A DNA stretch of 64,000 nt, taken from positions 15,674-79,673 of the forward strand of contig CAJUIT010000012.1 in assembly GCA_910586565.1 (NCBI GenBank), written 5' to 3'. The notes under the pieces are model-generated. The model was given only the letters and a program-made list of their open reading frames with translations. It was not told where the DNA came from and searched no databases. Both the position numbers and the translations under genes were made by a program. Each line of letters starts with the position of its first letter. Position 1 is the stretch's first letter. Of this stretch, positions 1 through 8,376 are shown piece by piece. The DNA is from an uncultured Muribaculaceae bacterium (GTDB lineage Bacteria > Bacteroidota > Bacteroidia > Bacteroidales > Muribaculaceae).

Positions 1-743
1 AGACGCCTCAGCGCCTCAAGCCGCTCACCGCGGCTCCATTCCCTTCCGTCGCGCCATTCGGCGATAAGTGACGGGCGGGCAAGCAGGCCACGCCCCACCA
101 TCACTCCATGCAACGCGGGATAACGCTCGAGAACCGAACTAATGTCGGCAGTAGAGCGCAAATCGCCGTTGAACACAACAGGGTGGCGGCTCTCATTCAA
201 CACCCCCTCAAAAGCTTCGATATGCATGTCGCCGGCATATTGCTGCGCGGCTATCCTCGGATGAACCGTGATGTGCGTGAGTGGCAACCTGTTTAAAGCT
301 TCCACAGCCGGTTTCCATTCATCGGCATCAGTCACACCTACGCGCATTTTTGCCGAAACAGCAACGCCCTCGCCAATAAGTGGCAACAGCGCCTCGAGCA
401 GTTCGGGCCGACGGAGTAAGGCGGCCCCACGACCGTGCAACACCTGTGGCTTGAAAGGGCAACCCATGTTAATGTCGAGGCAATCATACCCGTTTTGCAA
501 CACCGCTTCCTTCAGAAGCGTGAATTCGGCCTCATCCTTGAAAATAACCTGCGGCACAACTCTGTGGTTGGCGCATAGCGGGGAGGTTATGTTGCGGATA
601 TCGCGCTGACGCACCACCCCTTTCTCCACCCTCATGAACGGGGTGAAATAGGCATCGGCACCTCCATATACTTCGGCATGGAAATGGCAAAAAGGGGCAT
701 CGGTAAAGCCCTGAAGAGGAGCTGCGAAAATCTTATATGACAT
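1..743 (-). CDS. dus: tRNA-dihydrouridine synthase, C-terminus cut by window edge
   Basis: FMN-dependent reduction of uridine to dihydrouridine in tRNA D-loops, in the cytoplasm. Read on the minus strand, the protein opens MSYKIFAAPLQGFTDAPF, the FMN-barrel start of Dus proteins. It then shows CLDINMGCPF (the usual Dus motif is DINMGCP, whose Cys region leads to the catalytic loop), the lysine motif SAKMRVG, HPRIAAQQYAG, and NGDLRS near the phosphate-binding end. About 247 codons are present of a usual 310-330, so the C-terminal helical domain lies outside the window. The start at 743 is the first ATG before the conserved barrel. Family call is firm; which Dus subclass it belongs to is not. 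Confidence 0.9.
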   Translation of the reverse strand, partial: MSYKIFAAPLQGFTDAPFCHFHAEVYGGADAYFTPFMRVEKGVVRQRDIRNITSPLCANHRVVPQVIFKDEAEFTLLKEAVLQNGYDCLDINMGCPFKPQVLHGRGAALLRRPELLEALLPLIGEGVAVSAKMRVGVTDADEWKPAVEALNRLPLTHITVHPRIAAQQYAGDMHIEAFEGVLNESRHPVVFNGDLRSTADISSVLERYPALHGVMVGRGLLARPSLIAEWRDGREWSRGERLEALRR

Positions 744-791
744 AACCTGTGATAATGACACTTATAAACGGTTCTAAAATTGTTGTCACCA

Positions 792-799
792 CAAAATTA
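792..799 (-). promoter_or_regulatory. candidate -7 element for dus
   Basis: On the minus strand this reads TAATTTTG, matching the Bacteroidetes -7 consensus TAnnTTTG, about 50 nt upstream of the dus start. No TTG lies at the usual 20-nt distance, so the call is weak. Confidence 0.35.
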
Positions 800-937
800 C
801 ATAAATACTTCTTCAACAGTTGAGCTCATGGCACAAGATTATTTCATCAACGAAGCTCAACCGCATCCCATTTCGCAACAGCATCAAACATTTAAGAAAC
901 TAAATATAAGTTTACCAACGAATTTATCAACAACAAT

Positions 938-981
938 AAAAGCGATATACCAAATCCATATACATTTGACATATCGCTTTT
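938..981 (-). terminator. hairpin terminator of the LEA-like gene
   Basis: Arms AAAAGCGATAT and ATATCGCTTTT (11 bp, perfect) flank a 22-nt loop just downstream of the stop of the minus-strand gene at 1002-1388. On the minus strand the second arm ends in a U-run. Confidence 0.65.
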
Positions 982-1001
982 GTGATTATTTTAATAGAAG
1001 G

Positions 1002-1388
1002 TTAATGCCTGAGTTTATCGGCGAGATTTGAAGCTGCATTGGCGCCTGATTCGAGGGTATCGGCAGTGAAATCCTTCACTTTCTCCAATATCGAAGCCCC
1101 TTTTTCGGCAGCTTTGTCTTTCAAATCGGCAGCCTTGTCGGCCAGGTCACCGGCTTTCTCCTTGGCAACCTGAGTTGCATCGGCAAGCTTCTCCTTAGCG
1201 GCAGCAGCCATGTCGGCAGCATGCTCTTTGGCACCTTCAACAGCCTGTGCAGCTTTGCTCTTCATCACTTCCATTTCCTCGCTTGCGGCCACTTTGGCTG
1301 CACCGGCACTCACACGTGCGGCATCTTTCGAGATATTAGCCGCTGCATCGGCAATCTGTTGTTTATTTACGTTGGTTTCCATAGTCAT
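1002..1388 (-). CDS. small Ala/Lys/Glu-rich LEA-like helical protein
   Basis: A 128-residue protein made almost entirely of A, K, E and D with no aromatic core. Repeating blocks such as AKEKLADA, AKEKAGDLADKAADLK and DKAAEKG resemble the 11-residue periodicity of LEA group 3 and YtxH/apolipoprotein-like amphipathic helices. No signal peptide or membrane segment is visible. In bacteria such proteins are usually linked to desiccation or envelope stress, but that is family knowledge, not something seen here. Start may be M1 (1388) or M3 (1382); both fit. It is monocistronic, followed by a hairpin at 938-981. Skewed composition makes homology calls unreliable. Confidence 0.7.
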   Translation of the reverse strand: MTMETNVNKQQIADAAANISKDAARVSAGAAKVAASEEMEVMKSKAAQAVEGAKEHAADMAAAAKEKLADATQVAKEKAGDLADKAADLKDKAAEKGASILEKVKDFTADTLESGANAASNLADKLRH

Positions 1389-1565
1389 ATAATTTTTAAT
1401 TGTTAAGTAGCTTTTTGGGGGTTATGTTTTAATAACAGACTGTTCAACTTAGTGGTTTACCTCTATTCCTGAAATATCCTTAACAAACGGCAGTGGGTCT
1501 GTACAAATACCAAACAATGCACATTCATCATTCTTCCGCCACGATTGCAGACTACTGATTCATAG

Positions 1566-1597
1566 TTTGTTTTGCACACCTTAAATTCCTATCTTTG
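1566..1597 (+). promoter_or_regulatory. Bacteroidetes-type promoter of the K+/H+ antiporter gene
   Basis: TTTG at 1566-1569, then 20 nt, then TATCTTTG at 1590-1597. Spacing and sequence match the primary sigma-ABfr consensus. The expected leader is about 50 nt to the ATG at 1655. Confidence 0.75.
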
Positions 1598-1654
1598 TAT
1601 AACAACATTCACACCCGAGGCAAATAAGCCTTCAAAACGGTCACTAAAGATTAC

Positions 1655-3163
1655 ATGGCACTGCTCACATCCGAAAACATTCTACTTGTAGGTTCACTGA
1701 TTATAATGGCCGGCATAATGCTGGGTAAATCGGCCTATCGCAGCGGACTCCCGCTTCTGCTCATCTTCCTTTTGGTGGGAATGGCTTTCGGCACCGATGG
1801 TGTGGGGGTTCAGTTCAGCGACATGCACTCGGCCCAGTTCGTGGGAATGATTGCGCTGTGTGTGATTCTGTTCTCCGGCGGTATGGGCACGAAATTGTCG
1901 GCTATCCGCCCTGTTATTGTGCCCGGATTGCTGTTGTCGACCGTTGGAGTGCTGCTCACCGCGTTGCTGACCGGAGGTTTCATCTGGTGGCTCTCGGGAA
2001 TGAGCTGGACTAACATTCATTTCGCTTTCATCCCCTCTCTGCTGCTTGCGGCAACAATGTCGTCGACCGATTCGGCATCGGTATTCGGCATCCTCGGCAG
2101 TCAGAAAATAGGGTTGAAACACAATCTGCGCCCAATGCTTGAACTTGAAAGCGGCTCTAACGACCCGATGGCCTACATGCTCACCATCCTGCTCATCGAA
2201 GCACTGCAAACCGACCGTTCACTGTCGGCAGGAACCGTAGCGCTACAACTGCTGCTTCAATTCGGCATCGGCGGCGCAGCGGGATTGATAATGGGAAAAG
2301 TCACATCATCGCTCGCCAAGGCCTACATGCGCATAGGAGGTACAGGGCAGCAAACCGAGGATTCAGGGCAGGCCACCGCCATGATTTCAATCCTCATCAC
2401 CGCATCGGTGTTCTTCACCTTCTCCCTGGCAACCACCCTGAACGGAAACGGCTACCTCGCAGTGTATCTTTGCGGCATCATGTTGGGGAATGCAGCCGTC
2501 CCCTGCCGCCGTGGCATATCAAAATTTATGGACGGACTCACATGGCTGGCACAGATTGTGGTGTTCCTGATGCTCGGCCTACTGGTCAACCCTCATGAAA
2601 TGGTGTCAGTGGCCGCTGTGTCGCTGCTCATAGGTGTGTTTATGATTCTTGTGGGCCGACCACTCAGCGTGTTTCTATCGCTGCTTCCATTGCCACGCAT
2701 CCCGTTCAAAGCCAAAATGTTTGTGTCGTGGGTGGGGCTGCGTGGCGCCGTGCCCATCATCTTCGCCACCTACCCCGTTGTGGCACATATTGAGGGAGCA
2801 TCACAAATTTTCAACATAGTGTTTTTCGTAACGCTGCTGTCGTTGCTTGTGCAGGGCACAACAGTGGTTGCCGCAGCCCGACGCCTCAAACTCACCTCCG
2901 ACCTCCCCGTCGACAGCGATGATTTCGGCGTGGAACTCGACGAAAATCTCCCCACCACCATGCACACCCTTACCCTCACGAGTCACCATCTCGAAAGCGG
3001 TAACACCCTGCGCCAGATGCAACTCCCTGCGGGTTCGCTTGTGATGATGATTAAACGCGGCGAACGCTACATCGTGCCCAACGGCACCCGCAAACTCCAT
3101 CCCGGCGACACCCTGCTTATCATTCAGGAAAACGACGGCGATAATATCCCTGCGAAAAGCTGA
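1655..3163 (+). CDS. potassium/proton antiporter (CvrA/NhaP2 type)
   Basis: Inner-membrane CPA1-family exchanger that expels K+ (or Na+) in exchange for protons. Residues about 5-395 form roughly 12 hydrophobic segments. The conserved CPA1 motif ESGSNDP holds N169-D170, the pair expected to bind the cation, and a preceding TDSASVFG segment matches the family. After residue about 405 a soluble RCK_C (TrkA_C) domain follows, ending GDTLLIIQEND. The 502-residue length fits CvrA rather than NhaP proteins lacking RCK_C. It has its own promoter and stands alone. Likely role: relief of high cytoplasmic K+ or osmotic/pH stress (inference). Ion preference cannot be told from sequence. Confidence 0.88.
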   Translation: MALLTSENILLVGSLIIMAGIMLGKSAYRSGLPLLLIFLLVGMAFGTDGVGVQFSDMHSAQFVGMIALCVILFSGGMGTKLSAIRPVIVPGLLLSTVGVLLTALLTGGFIWWLSGMSWTNIHFAFIPSLLLAATMSSTDSASVFGILGSQKIGLKHNLRPMLELESGSNDPMAYMLTILLIEALQTDRSLSAGTVALQLLLQFGIGGAAGLIMGKVTSSLAKAYMRIGGTGQQTEDSGQATAMISILITASVFFTFSLATTLNGNGYLAVYLCGIMLGNAAVPCRRGISKFMDGLTWLAQIVVFLMLGLLVNPHEMVSVAAVSLLIGVFMILVGRPLSVFLSLLPLPRIPFKAKMFVSWVGLRGAVPIIFATYPVVAHIEGASQIFNIVFFVTLLSLLVQGTTVVAAARRLKLTSDLPVDSDDFGVELDENLPTTMHTLTLTSHHLESGNTLRQMQLPAGSLVMMIKRGERYIVPNGTRKLHPGDTLLIIQENDGDNIPAKS

Positions 3164-3250
3164 CCGCCTCTATCCCGCTCTTTCCCCACCCACAGCCAAC
3201 ACTTTTGCCAACACTTTTCACGTCAACCCTCACATTTTCGGCAAAACCGC

Positions 3251-3281
3251 TTGCATATTAAAAAAAAAATGCCTACCTTTG
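3251..3281 (+). promoter_or_regulatory. promoter of tRNA-Cys
   Basis: TTG at 3251-3253, 20-nt spacer, TACCTTTG at 3274-3281. The predicted transcription start lies only about 10 nt before the mature tRNA 5' end. Confidence 0.75.
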
Positions 3282-3297
3282 CAATCGCAAAACCAAT

Positions 3298-3368
3298 GGT
3301 ACCATGGCCGAGTGGTTAGGTAACGGTCTGCAAAACCGTCTACAGCAGTTCGATTCTGCTTGGTACCT
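3298..3368 (+). tRNA. tRNA-Cys (GCA)
   Basis: A 71-nt cloverleaf. Acceptor arms GGTACCA and TGGTACC pair perfectly, and position 3368 is the discriminator T. The anticodon stem ACGGT/ACCGT encloses CTGCAAA, giving anticodon GCA (Cys). The T-arm AGCAG-TTCGATT-CTGCT is intact. CCA is not encoded. Confidence 0.97.
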
Positions 3369-3374
3369 CCCCCT

Positions 3375-3397
3375 GAATCCCGCCCCCGGCGGGATTC
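3375..3397 (+). terminator. terminator after tRNA-Cys
   Basis: Perfect 10-bp stem GAATCCCGCC / GGCGGGATTC with a 3-nt loop, followed by GTTGTTT, 6 nt after the tRNA. Confidence 0.75.
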
Positions 3398-3433
3398 GTT
3401 GTTTAAGAAGGCCGCAGGCAAACACACATTGCT

Positions 3434-4255
3434 ATGAATACCGAGAAACAAAGAAACGCTGAAGCGATTGAAATTGAGGGCACTAAACCCGATGAGGGGA
3501 TTGTGTGCCTGAATTGCGGGGCCGTGTGTCATTCAAAATTCTGCCCCGAATGCGGCCAGCCTACATCCACCCCACCCCGCATCACCCACACATCTCTCGC
3601 CATGACGGTTGCCATGAGCTATGCGCGACTCACGCCCGGCTTCTGGCCTACACTGATTGGATTGCTAAGAGCGCCGTGGAAAGTGATTGCCGATTATGTG
3701 AACGGAAAACGCATCACTTATTCGCCTCCGGTGACGATGCTGATTCAGACGGTTCTCTACGTAACATTGATTCTAACGGTAATCAAAGAAATCACCGGGG
3801 TTGATTTCAGTTTCATCGCCGATGATTCAACCGACGAGACCATCTATGCCAACTGGATTGAAAGGGCATTGGCCGAATCGGATGTGTTCGTGTGCCTCGT
3901 AACGGTCACCCCCATTGCCCTGGCCGGCTTTCTGACTTACCGCAAACGCAGCCGTCTACGTTACAATTTTGCCGAATTCATGGTGGGAGCCATCTATATG
4001 GCCAACCTTTTCATTATTGTGGACATTCTGTGCATACCGATAGAAAAACTCATCAGCGACACAGTTTCCGATTTGGTTCTCTATGCCGTGATGAGTTTCT
4101 ATTCTTTACGCACCATTTCCAAGGCTTTCCCCATCAAATCGAGGTGGGTGCGCATGCGGTGCCTGTTTCAGATGACGCTGCTCACCATTATCGGCTTCGC
4201 CATTCTGTGCGGACTGCTTGTAATGCTTTTCTGGCACCAACAGGTAAATGTGTGA
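3434..4255 (+). CDS. DUF3667 zinc-ribbon membrane protein
   Basis: The N-terminal zinc ribbon has CLNCG and CPECGQ (about residues 25-41). A conserved stretch then reads LTPGFWPT, LRAPWKVI, DYVNGKR and YSPPVTMLI, the hallmark of DUF3667. The C-terminal half holds four or so hydrophobic helices. The 273 residues fit the family, which is widespread in Bacteroidetes and has no assigned function that I know of. It likely sits in the inner membrane with the ribbon in the cytoplasm. It is transcribed toward and ends 13 nt from the convergent amylase gene. Confidence 0.85.
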   Translation: MNTEKQRNAEAIEIEGTKPDEGIVCLNCGAVCHSKFCPECGQPTSTPPRITHTSLAMTVAMSYARLTPGFWPTLIGLLRAPWKVIADYVNGKRITYSPPVTMLIQTVLYVTLILTVIKEITGVDFSFIADDSTDETIYANWIERALAESDVFVCLVTVTPIALAGFLTYRKRSRLRYNFAEFMVGAIYMANLFIIVDILCIPIEKLISDTVSDLVLYAVMSFYSLRTISKAFPIKSRWVRMRCLFQMTLLTIIGFAILCGLLVMLFWHQQVNV

Positions 4256-4268
4256 GCGGGTGACGGTT

Positions 4269-5978
4269 CTATAATTTTCTTCGCGCTATCACTGCCACAT
4301 TGTTTTTATATTCTGGAAATTCCACAGCTCCGTTGCTCACAGTTGCCGATTGCCCGCTGTAAAGCTCCGTCACAACTTCTCCATCGTTAAACCCGCTCCC
4401 TGCAACTGCTATTGAACCGGTAAGCTGCGGCACAAGACGTATAAGCAACGTGTCGGAGTCGTTGTAGCACAGACTTGTGTGAGTGTCAAGAGTTTTGCGT
4501 CGACCGGTTCCAATCACCGGATGCTGTTGGCGAATCTGCCCAAGGCGACTGAAATGATGCAACAGCTCCTTATTCATATTGCCCCAGTTCATATCCGAAC
4601 GGAAAGCCTGGTTGCTGTCGACATTAAACCGGGCATCGCTAAGTTCGCGCCCTGTCTCATCGCCGTAAAACACCTGCGACACCCCCGGCGCGAGAAGCAA
4701 TGTTGTGGCACAATCAATCATGTTATCCATGTTGGCATCGCGGTGATAGGAATTGTTCAGGTAGTTGAAGGGGAACCATCCGGGGTAAGCAGCAACCGAA
4801 TCGGCATAGGCCTGCCATGTGTAGACAATGCCGTCGAGGTCGCCTGTTTTCGGAAAATTGCAGTTCACCATATTTGAAAAGCCTGCTGCGGCATAACCGG
4901 GTTTATATTCAATTCCGGCCGGTTCGCAGTCACCGGTCATGAAAAAGCGGTCAGTCCAGCCGGCTCCCGGTTTGTCGGGATTGTTCTTGCGCCATCGGTC
5001 GAGCGCATCGTTGCATGCTTGGTTGAGCTCTTTCCATCGGTTAAGACGCACATTCTCCACAATGTCGCAGCGGAACCCGTCAATTCCAAATTCCTCAACC
5101 CACGATGCAATCCATGCAATGACATATTGCATTGGGCTCCAGGCCCTGTTTTCACGCAATTTGCGAGCCGAGGGATTCACCCACGCATCGTTTGCAGTTC
5201 CCTCCATGTGCCATTTCCGGTGCAGGAATTCGGGGATAGCTACCGGCGCATCGCTTTCATCCTTGAAATCGGGCATGCCATAAAGTGTGGCTTCGAGGGG
5301 ATTCGACTCATCCCAACCTTCGTCGGGCATCCTTATCCACTCGCGTCCCCACCAACCGTTCCATCCGGCACGCCCTGCATAGAAATCGTCGAAACTCCAT
5401 TCACGGATATGATTTGAGGCCTCATCGGCTGTCAACCCCGTGTTGGCAAAGCCATATTGCACCGCATCGAGAAGCGTGGGGTAACCGGGGTCGTTGAGAT
5501 TGGCTCCGAGCATAACCCTTATACCCTGCGCATGGAGAGTGTCGACCAATTCACGGAATTCCTCAACCGTGCCATAATTCTTATCAATCTGCGTATAGTC
5601 GAGCGGATAATAACCGTGGTAGCCGTAGTGAGGAAAATCGTTGATGCTTCCGCTGCCGCTCATCCATCCGTGAATCTGTTCGTAAACGTCGGTCATCCAC
5701 ACAACGTCCACACCCAGATTTGTGAAATATCCCTCGCGTGCTTTTTCAAGCATCCCCTTGAAATCGCCACCGTGGAAAGTTGCGGCATTGAGTTGCTCGC
5801 TCCCGTAATCGACTTTGCGGCCGTAGTTTATATCGTTGGATGTGTCGCCGTTGCTGAAGCGGTCGGTAATAACAAAATAGACATTTGCATTCCCCCATTG
5901 GAATGTGTCGGTGCCTGCGGCGCCGGCTCCAAGAGCCGCTAATGCCAGGGCTGAGGTAAATAAAAGGTGTTTCATCAT
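4269..5978 (-). CDS. secreted MalS-like GH13 alpha-amylase family protein with altered active-site motifs
   Basis: Start set at MMKHLLFTS..., because the following hydrophobic stretch to AGAAG is a clear signal peptide; an upstream in-frame ATG at 6041 adds 21 non-signal residues. Residues about 30-560 align by eye with periplasmic MalS-type amylases: NVYFVITDRFSNGD, HGGDFKGM, VVWMTDVYEQIHGW, GIDGFRCD and YGDETG. The region II nucleophile D305 (GFRCD) and its Arg remain. Region III reads MTGDCEP, with D350 where MalS has the acid Glu (MTGE). Region I is MLGANLND rather than DxxxNH, and region IV is NSYHRDAN rather than SSHD. So the fold is clear, but activity on starch is doubtful. It is divergent from or downstream of two LuxR-type regulators. 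Confidence 0.8.
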   Translation of the reverse strand: MMKHLLFTSALALAALGAGAAGTDTFQWGNANVYFVITDRFSNGDTSNDINYGRKVDYGSEQLNAATFHGGDFKGMLEKAREGYFTNLGVDVVWMTDVYEQIHGWMSGSGSINDFPHYGYHGYYPLDYTQIDKNYGTVEEFRELVDTLHAQGIRVMLGANLNDPGYPTLLDAVQYGFANTGLTADEASNHIREWSFDDFYAGRAGWNGWWGREWIRMPDEGWDESNPLEATLYGMPDFKDESDAPVAIPEFLHRKWHMEGTANDAWVNPSARKLRENRAWSPMQYVIAWIASWVEEFGIDGFRCDIVENVRLNRWKELNQACNDALDRWRKNNPDKPGAGWTDRFFMTGDCEPAGIEYKPGYAAAGFSNMVNCNFPKTGDLDGIVYTWQAYADSVAAYPGWFPFNYLNNSYHRDANMDNMIDCATTLLLAPGVSQVFYGDETGRELSDARFNVDSNQAFRSDMNWGNMNKELLHHFSRLGQIRQQHPVIGTGRRKTLDTHTSLCYNDSDTLLIRLVPQLTGSIAVAGSGFNDGEVVTELYSGQSATVSNGAVEFPEYKNNVAVIARRKL

Positions 5979-6048
5979 GCTGATTTTTTGCGGCAAATTT
6001 AGCCACAATACACCCTCGCCGCAATGCTGATTTATAACCATGCCACCC

Positions 6049-6825
6049 TCACAGCAGCTTCATCGCCCGGGCCGCCACCACCGCCTCAACCGAGTTGCCA
6101 ACACTGAGTTTCTCCAGTATGTTCTGGCGGTGCCTGTTCACTGTGTTGATGCTTATTTCGAGCTTCGATGCAATCTGCTTGCTTGCCATTCCGAGTTGAA
6201 TCAACTGCAATATCTCCTTCTCCCTGTCAGTGAGGATTGCTGCACGTTTAGCCGACAAGCGATATTCAATCACCTCCCCCGTGGCCATATTGACGATGCG
6301 CGGCATTATGTCGACGCCGGGGGCGTTGTCCGACGCCACGCTGTAGCAACAGAGAATGAGCCACATTCGTCCGCCCGGCGACAAGCGCGCAATCCGAGTT
6401 GAATTTTCCACATATATGTAGTTGCCCTCGCGGTTTTTAATGCGGAATCGGCATGTGGCCTTGTAGTTGAGCTTCATCCCCGGTGGAACACCATCCACAA
6501 ATTTGAAAAACTCATATTCCAACATGCGTTTCTCCACCAAATCCTCTGGATGAATGCGCACATAAATCAAATCCTCGTCGCTCGAATCAAACCTCCCCAC
6601 AAGCGTTCCATTACCGTTGCCGATGCCGAGCAGAGAGGCGAAACCGCCGTCATAAATCCAGCAAGTGTCGGTTGCGGCATCGGTTATCACCCGGCAGTCG
6701 TTCTCCACAGCCACGCACAGCTCGGCCTGACGTCGGCATTCCTCCGTTTCACGCTGCGAAAGCTCCTCGCAATGCAGCTTCTGCTTTCTGTAGAGTTCAT
6801 TTATTTCTTTTCGCAGAACGTCCAT
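6049..6825 (-). CDS. LuxR-type transcriptional regulator with PAS-like sensor
   Basis: 258 residues. The C-terminal 60 residues hold a GerE/LuxR helix-turn-helix: TDREKEILQLIQLGMASKQI, then SINTVNRHRQNILEKL. The N-terminal 25 residues are charged and coiled-coil-like (KEINELYRKQKLHCEEL). Between them is a PAS-like region (TCWIYDGGFASLLGIGNG, then VENSTRIARL). No receiver domain or signal peptide is present, so it is likely a cytoplasmic one-component regulator. It is a paralogue of the next gene upstream (6873-7637), 47 nt away in the same direction; both probably arose by tandem duplication. The neighbouring amylase-like gene, 70 nt downstream, may be a target (inference). Confidence 0.8.
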   Translation of the reverse strand: MDVLRKEINELYRKQKLHCEELSQRETEECRRQAELCVAVENDCRVITDAATDTCWIYDGGFASLLGIGNGNGTLVGRFDSSDEDLIYVRIHPEDLVEKRMLEYEFFKFVDGVPPGMKLNYKATCRFRIKNREGNYIYVENSTRIARLSPGGRMWLILCCYSVASDNAPGVDIMPRIVNMATGEVIEYRLSAKRAAILTDREKEILQLIQLGMASKQIASKLEISINTVNRHRQNILEKLSVGNSVEAVVAARAMKLL

Positions 6826-6872
6826 TTCTAACTTCTATTTGTTTACTAATCATTTACCGCTCCGCACGGGTT

Positions 6873-7637
6873 TTAAACAATGAGTTTGAGCTGACGGGCT
6901 ATGCGGCATGCTTCGGTTGAGTTTCTCACCTGCAATTTGCCTAAAATCTCCTGACGGTGTCGGCTGACGGTGTGCTTGCTGATGCATAGCTCATCGGCAA
7001 TGCGGGTGCTGGTGAATCCCTTGTCGATTAATGCGAGCACCTGCTGTTCACGTTTCGACAAAATCCCTGCGTCGTTCTCCCCCGTAAGAGCCTCCATTTG
7101 GCCGGTAACTGCATTTACCACCACACTTTTTGCCGGAAGCGGATAGAGTGCCGGCCCATACAGACAGATGCCGTAGAGCACCGTCTCCATCGACTCGTCA
7201 TACCAGTAATACATTCGGTGGAGCACATCAACGTCGCTTCCCCCGGGGGAGTTGCAACGCAATTGAGTCAACAGATAATGTTGGCTGCGGCGTTGGCGGG
7301 GAAGCCGCCGCAAATGATTGAAGAACCTCAGTTCCGCGATGAATTTCGCCTCGCGTTCGGCTTCGGACATGCGGTTGAGAATATCCGACTCCCATATCGA
7401 TTCTTCATGCGAATAACCTGTCAAGCCAAGCACATCGGCAAAACCGCCGCAATAGATTGTGCTGAAATCGGATTGCAAATCGCTGACCACGGCGACGCAA
7501 TGCTCCATCGCGGCCATACTTTCGGCATATTTATACACGGTGTCGCACCTTCCGAGATTTTGAGGAAACTCCTGAGTGCGCAAAAGTGAGTGCAGGTCTT
7601 TTCGGTTGGTCATGCAAAATTGGTTATTTATAATCAT
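6873..7637 (-). CDS. LuxR-type transcriptional regulator, paralogue of the adjacent gene
   Basis: 254 residues with the same layout as its neighbour: a PAS-like middle (IYCGGFADVLGLTGYSHEES) and a C-terminal LuxR helix-turn-helix (LSKREQQVLALIDKGFTSTR, then SKHTVSRHRQEILGKL). Matching blocks such as YxGGFAxxLG and TVxRHRQxILxKL show common origin, but most of the sensor region has diverged, so the two probably read different signals. ATG at 7637 leaves a leader of about 30 nt from the minus-strand -7 box at 7668-7675; M9 at 7613 is an alternative start. It is divergent from the DUF1349 gene and shares a compact bidirectional promoter with it. Confidence 0.8.
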   Translation of the reverse strand: MIINNQFCMTNRKDLHSLLRTQEFPQNLGRCDTVYKYAESMAAMEHCVAVVSDLQSDFSTIYCGGFADVLGLTGYSHEESIWESDILNRMSEAEREAKFIAELRFFNHLRRLPRQRRSQHYLLTQLRCNSPGGSDVDVLHRMYYWYDESMETVLYGICLYGPALYPLPAKSVVVNAVTGQMEALTGENDAGILSKREQQVLALIDKGFTSTRIADELCISKHTVSRHRQEILGKLQVRNSTEACRIARQLKLIV

Positions 7638-7675
7638 TGCCCCTGCCGAGGCAAGCAGTTACCTTTGCAAATATA
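7637..7675. promoter_or_regulatory. overlapping divergent promoter
   Basis: Plus strand: TTG at 7637-7639, 20 nt, TACCTTTG at 7660-7667 for the gene at 7686. The very next bases, CAAATATA at 7668-7675, read TATATTTG on the minus strand, a perfect -7 box for the LuxR gene. The two -7 boxes are thus back to back in TACCTTTGCAAATATA. The minus promoter lacks a TTG at 20 nt. Confidence 0.65.
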
Positions 7676-7685
7676 ACAAAAACCT

Positions 7686-8342
7686 ATGAAAGCTTTAACC
7701 ATTGCACTCACACTCTCGGCCTCGGCCGCATTTAACACTGCCGCTCAGACTCTTGATAAAATGAATTGGTTCAACGAGCCTGAGCAATGGGCTGTAACCG
7801 ACAATGCCCTAACGATGTTTGTAACGCCCCACAGCGACTACTGGCGCATATCACACTACGGGTTCACCGTTGACGACGCGCCGTTCTATTACGCTGAATA
7901 CGGCGGAGAATTTGAAGCCAAACTGAAAGTTTCGGGCGACTACAAAACTCGCTTCGACCAAGCCGGAATGATGATTAGAATCGACCACGAAAACTACATA
8001 AAAACCGGCATAGAGTTCGTTGACGGTAAATACAACCTCAGCACGGTTGTTACCCACACCACATCCGACTGGAGTGTCATTGCCCTTGACAAGCCCGTTG
8101 ACCACCTGTGGATTAAGGCAGTGCGTCGGCTCGATGCGATTGAGATTTTCTACTCATTCGATGACAAGGAGTACATTCTCATGCGCAACGCCTGGATGGA
8201 GGCCAACCGCCCCGTGAAAATCGGCATGATGGCGGCGTGCCCCGACGGAGAAGGGTTCAACGTCAGCTTCTCAAACTTCTCGGTTAAACATCTGCCCGAC
8301 AAGGTGCGCTCCGAATGGCTTAAAAACAACGCCGCAGAATAA
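7686..8342 (+). CDS. secreted DUF1349 (concanavalin A-like) protein
   Basis: 218 residues. The first 20 are a signal peptide (MKALTIALTLSASAAFNTAA then QT). The rest fits DUF1349, a ConA-like beta sandwich: NWFNEPEQWAV, then FEAKLKVSGDYKTRFDQAGM, MIRIDHENYIKTGIEF, and SDWSV near residue 130. Some members have been linked to carbohydrate binding or hydrolysis, but the family is poorly defined biochemically. It is probably exported to the periplasm or surface. Transcribed from the divergent promoter shared with a LuxR regulator, which suggests that regulator may control it (inference). Confidence 0.82.
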   Translation: MKALTIALTLSASAAFNTAAQTLDKMNWFNEPEQWAVTDNALTMFVTPHSDYWRISHYGFTVDDAPFYYAEYGGEFEAKLKVSGDYKTRFDQAGMMIRIDHENYIKTGIEFVDGKYNLSTVVTHTTSDWSVIALDKPVDHLWIKAVRRLDAIEIFYSFDDKEYILMRNAWMEANRPVKIGMMAACPDGEGFNVSFSNFSVKHLPDKVRSEWLKNNAAE

Positions 8343-8361
8343 GAGGTTACACAACTTTACG

Positions 8362-8369
8362 TAACTTTG
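8362..8369 (+). promoter_or_regulatory. -7 box just before the acetyltransferase start
   Basis: TAACTTTG ends 7 nt before the ATG at 8377. If used, the transcript would be leaderless or nearly so. No TTG is found 20 nt upstream. Confidence 0.45.
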
Positions 8370-8376
8370 CAAGACC

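Noticed and set aside
780..1031. 83-codon plus-strand frame before the LEA-like gene
   Set aside because: Crosses the hairpin at 938-981 and runs into the antisense of the LEA-like gene; AT-rich spacer without domain.
4479..5942. Several plus-strand frames over the amylase gene
   Set aside because: Shadows of a gene with signal peptide and GH13 motifs on the minus strand.
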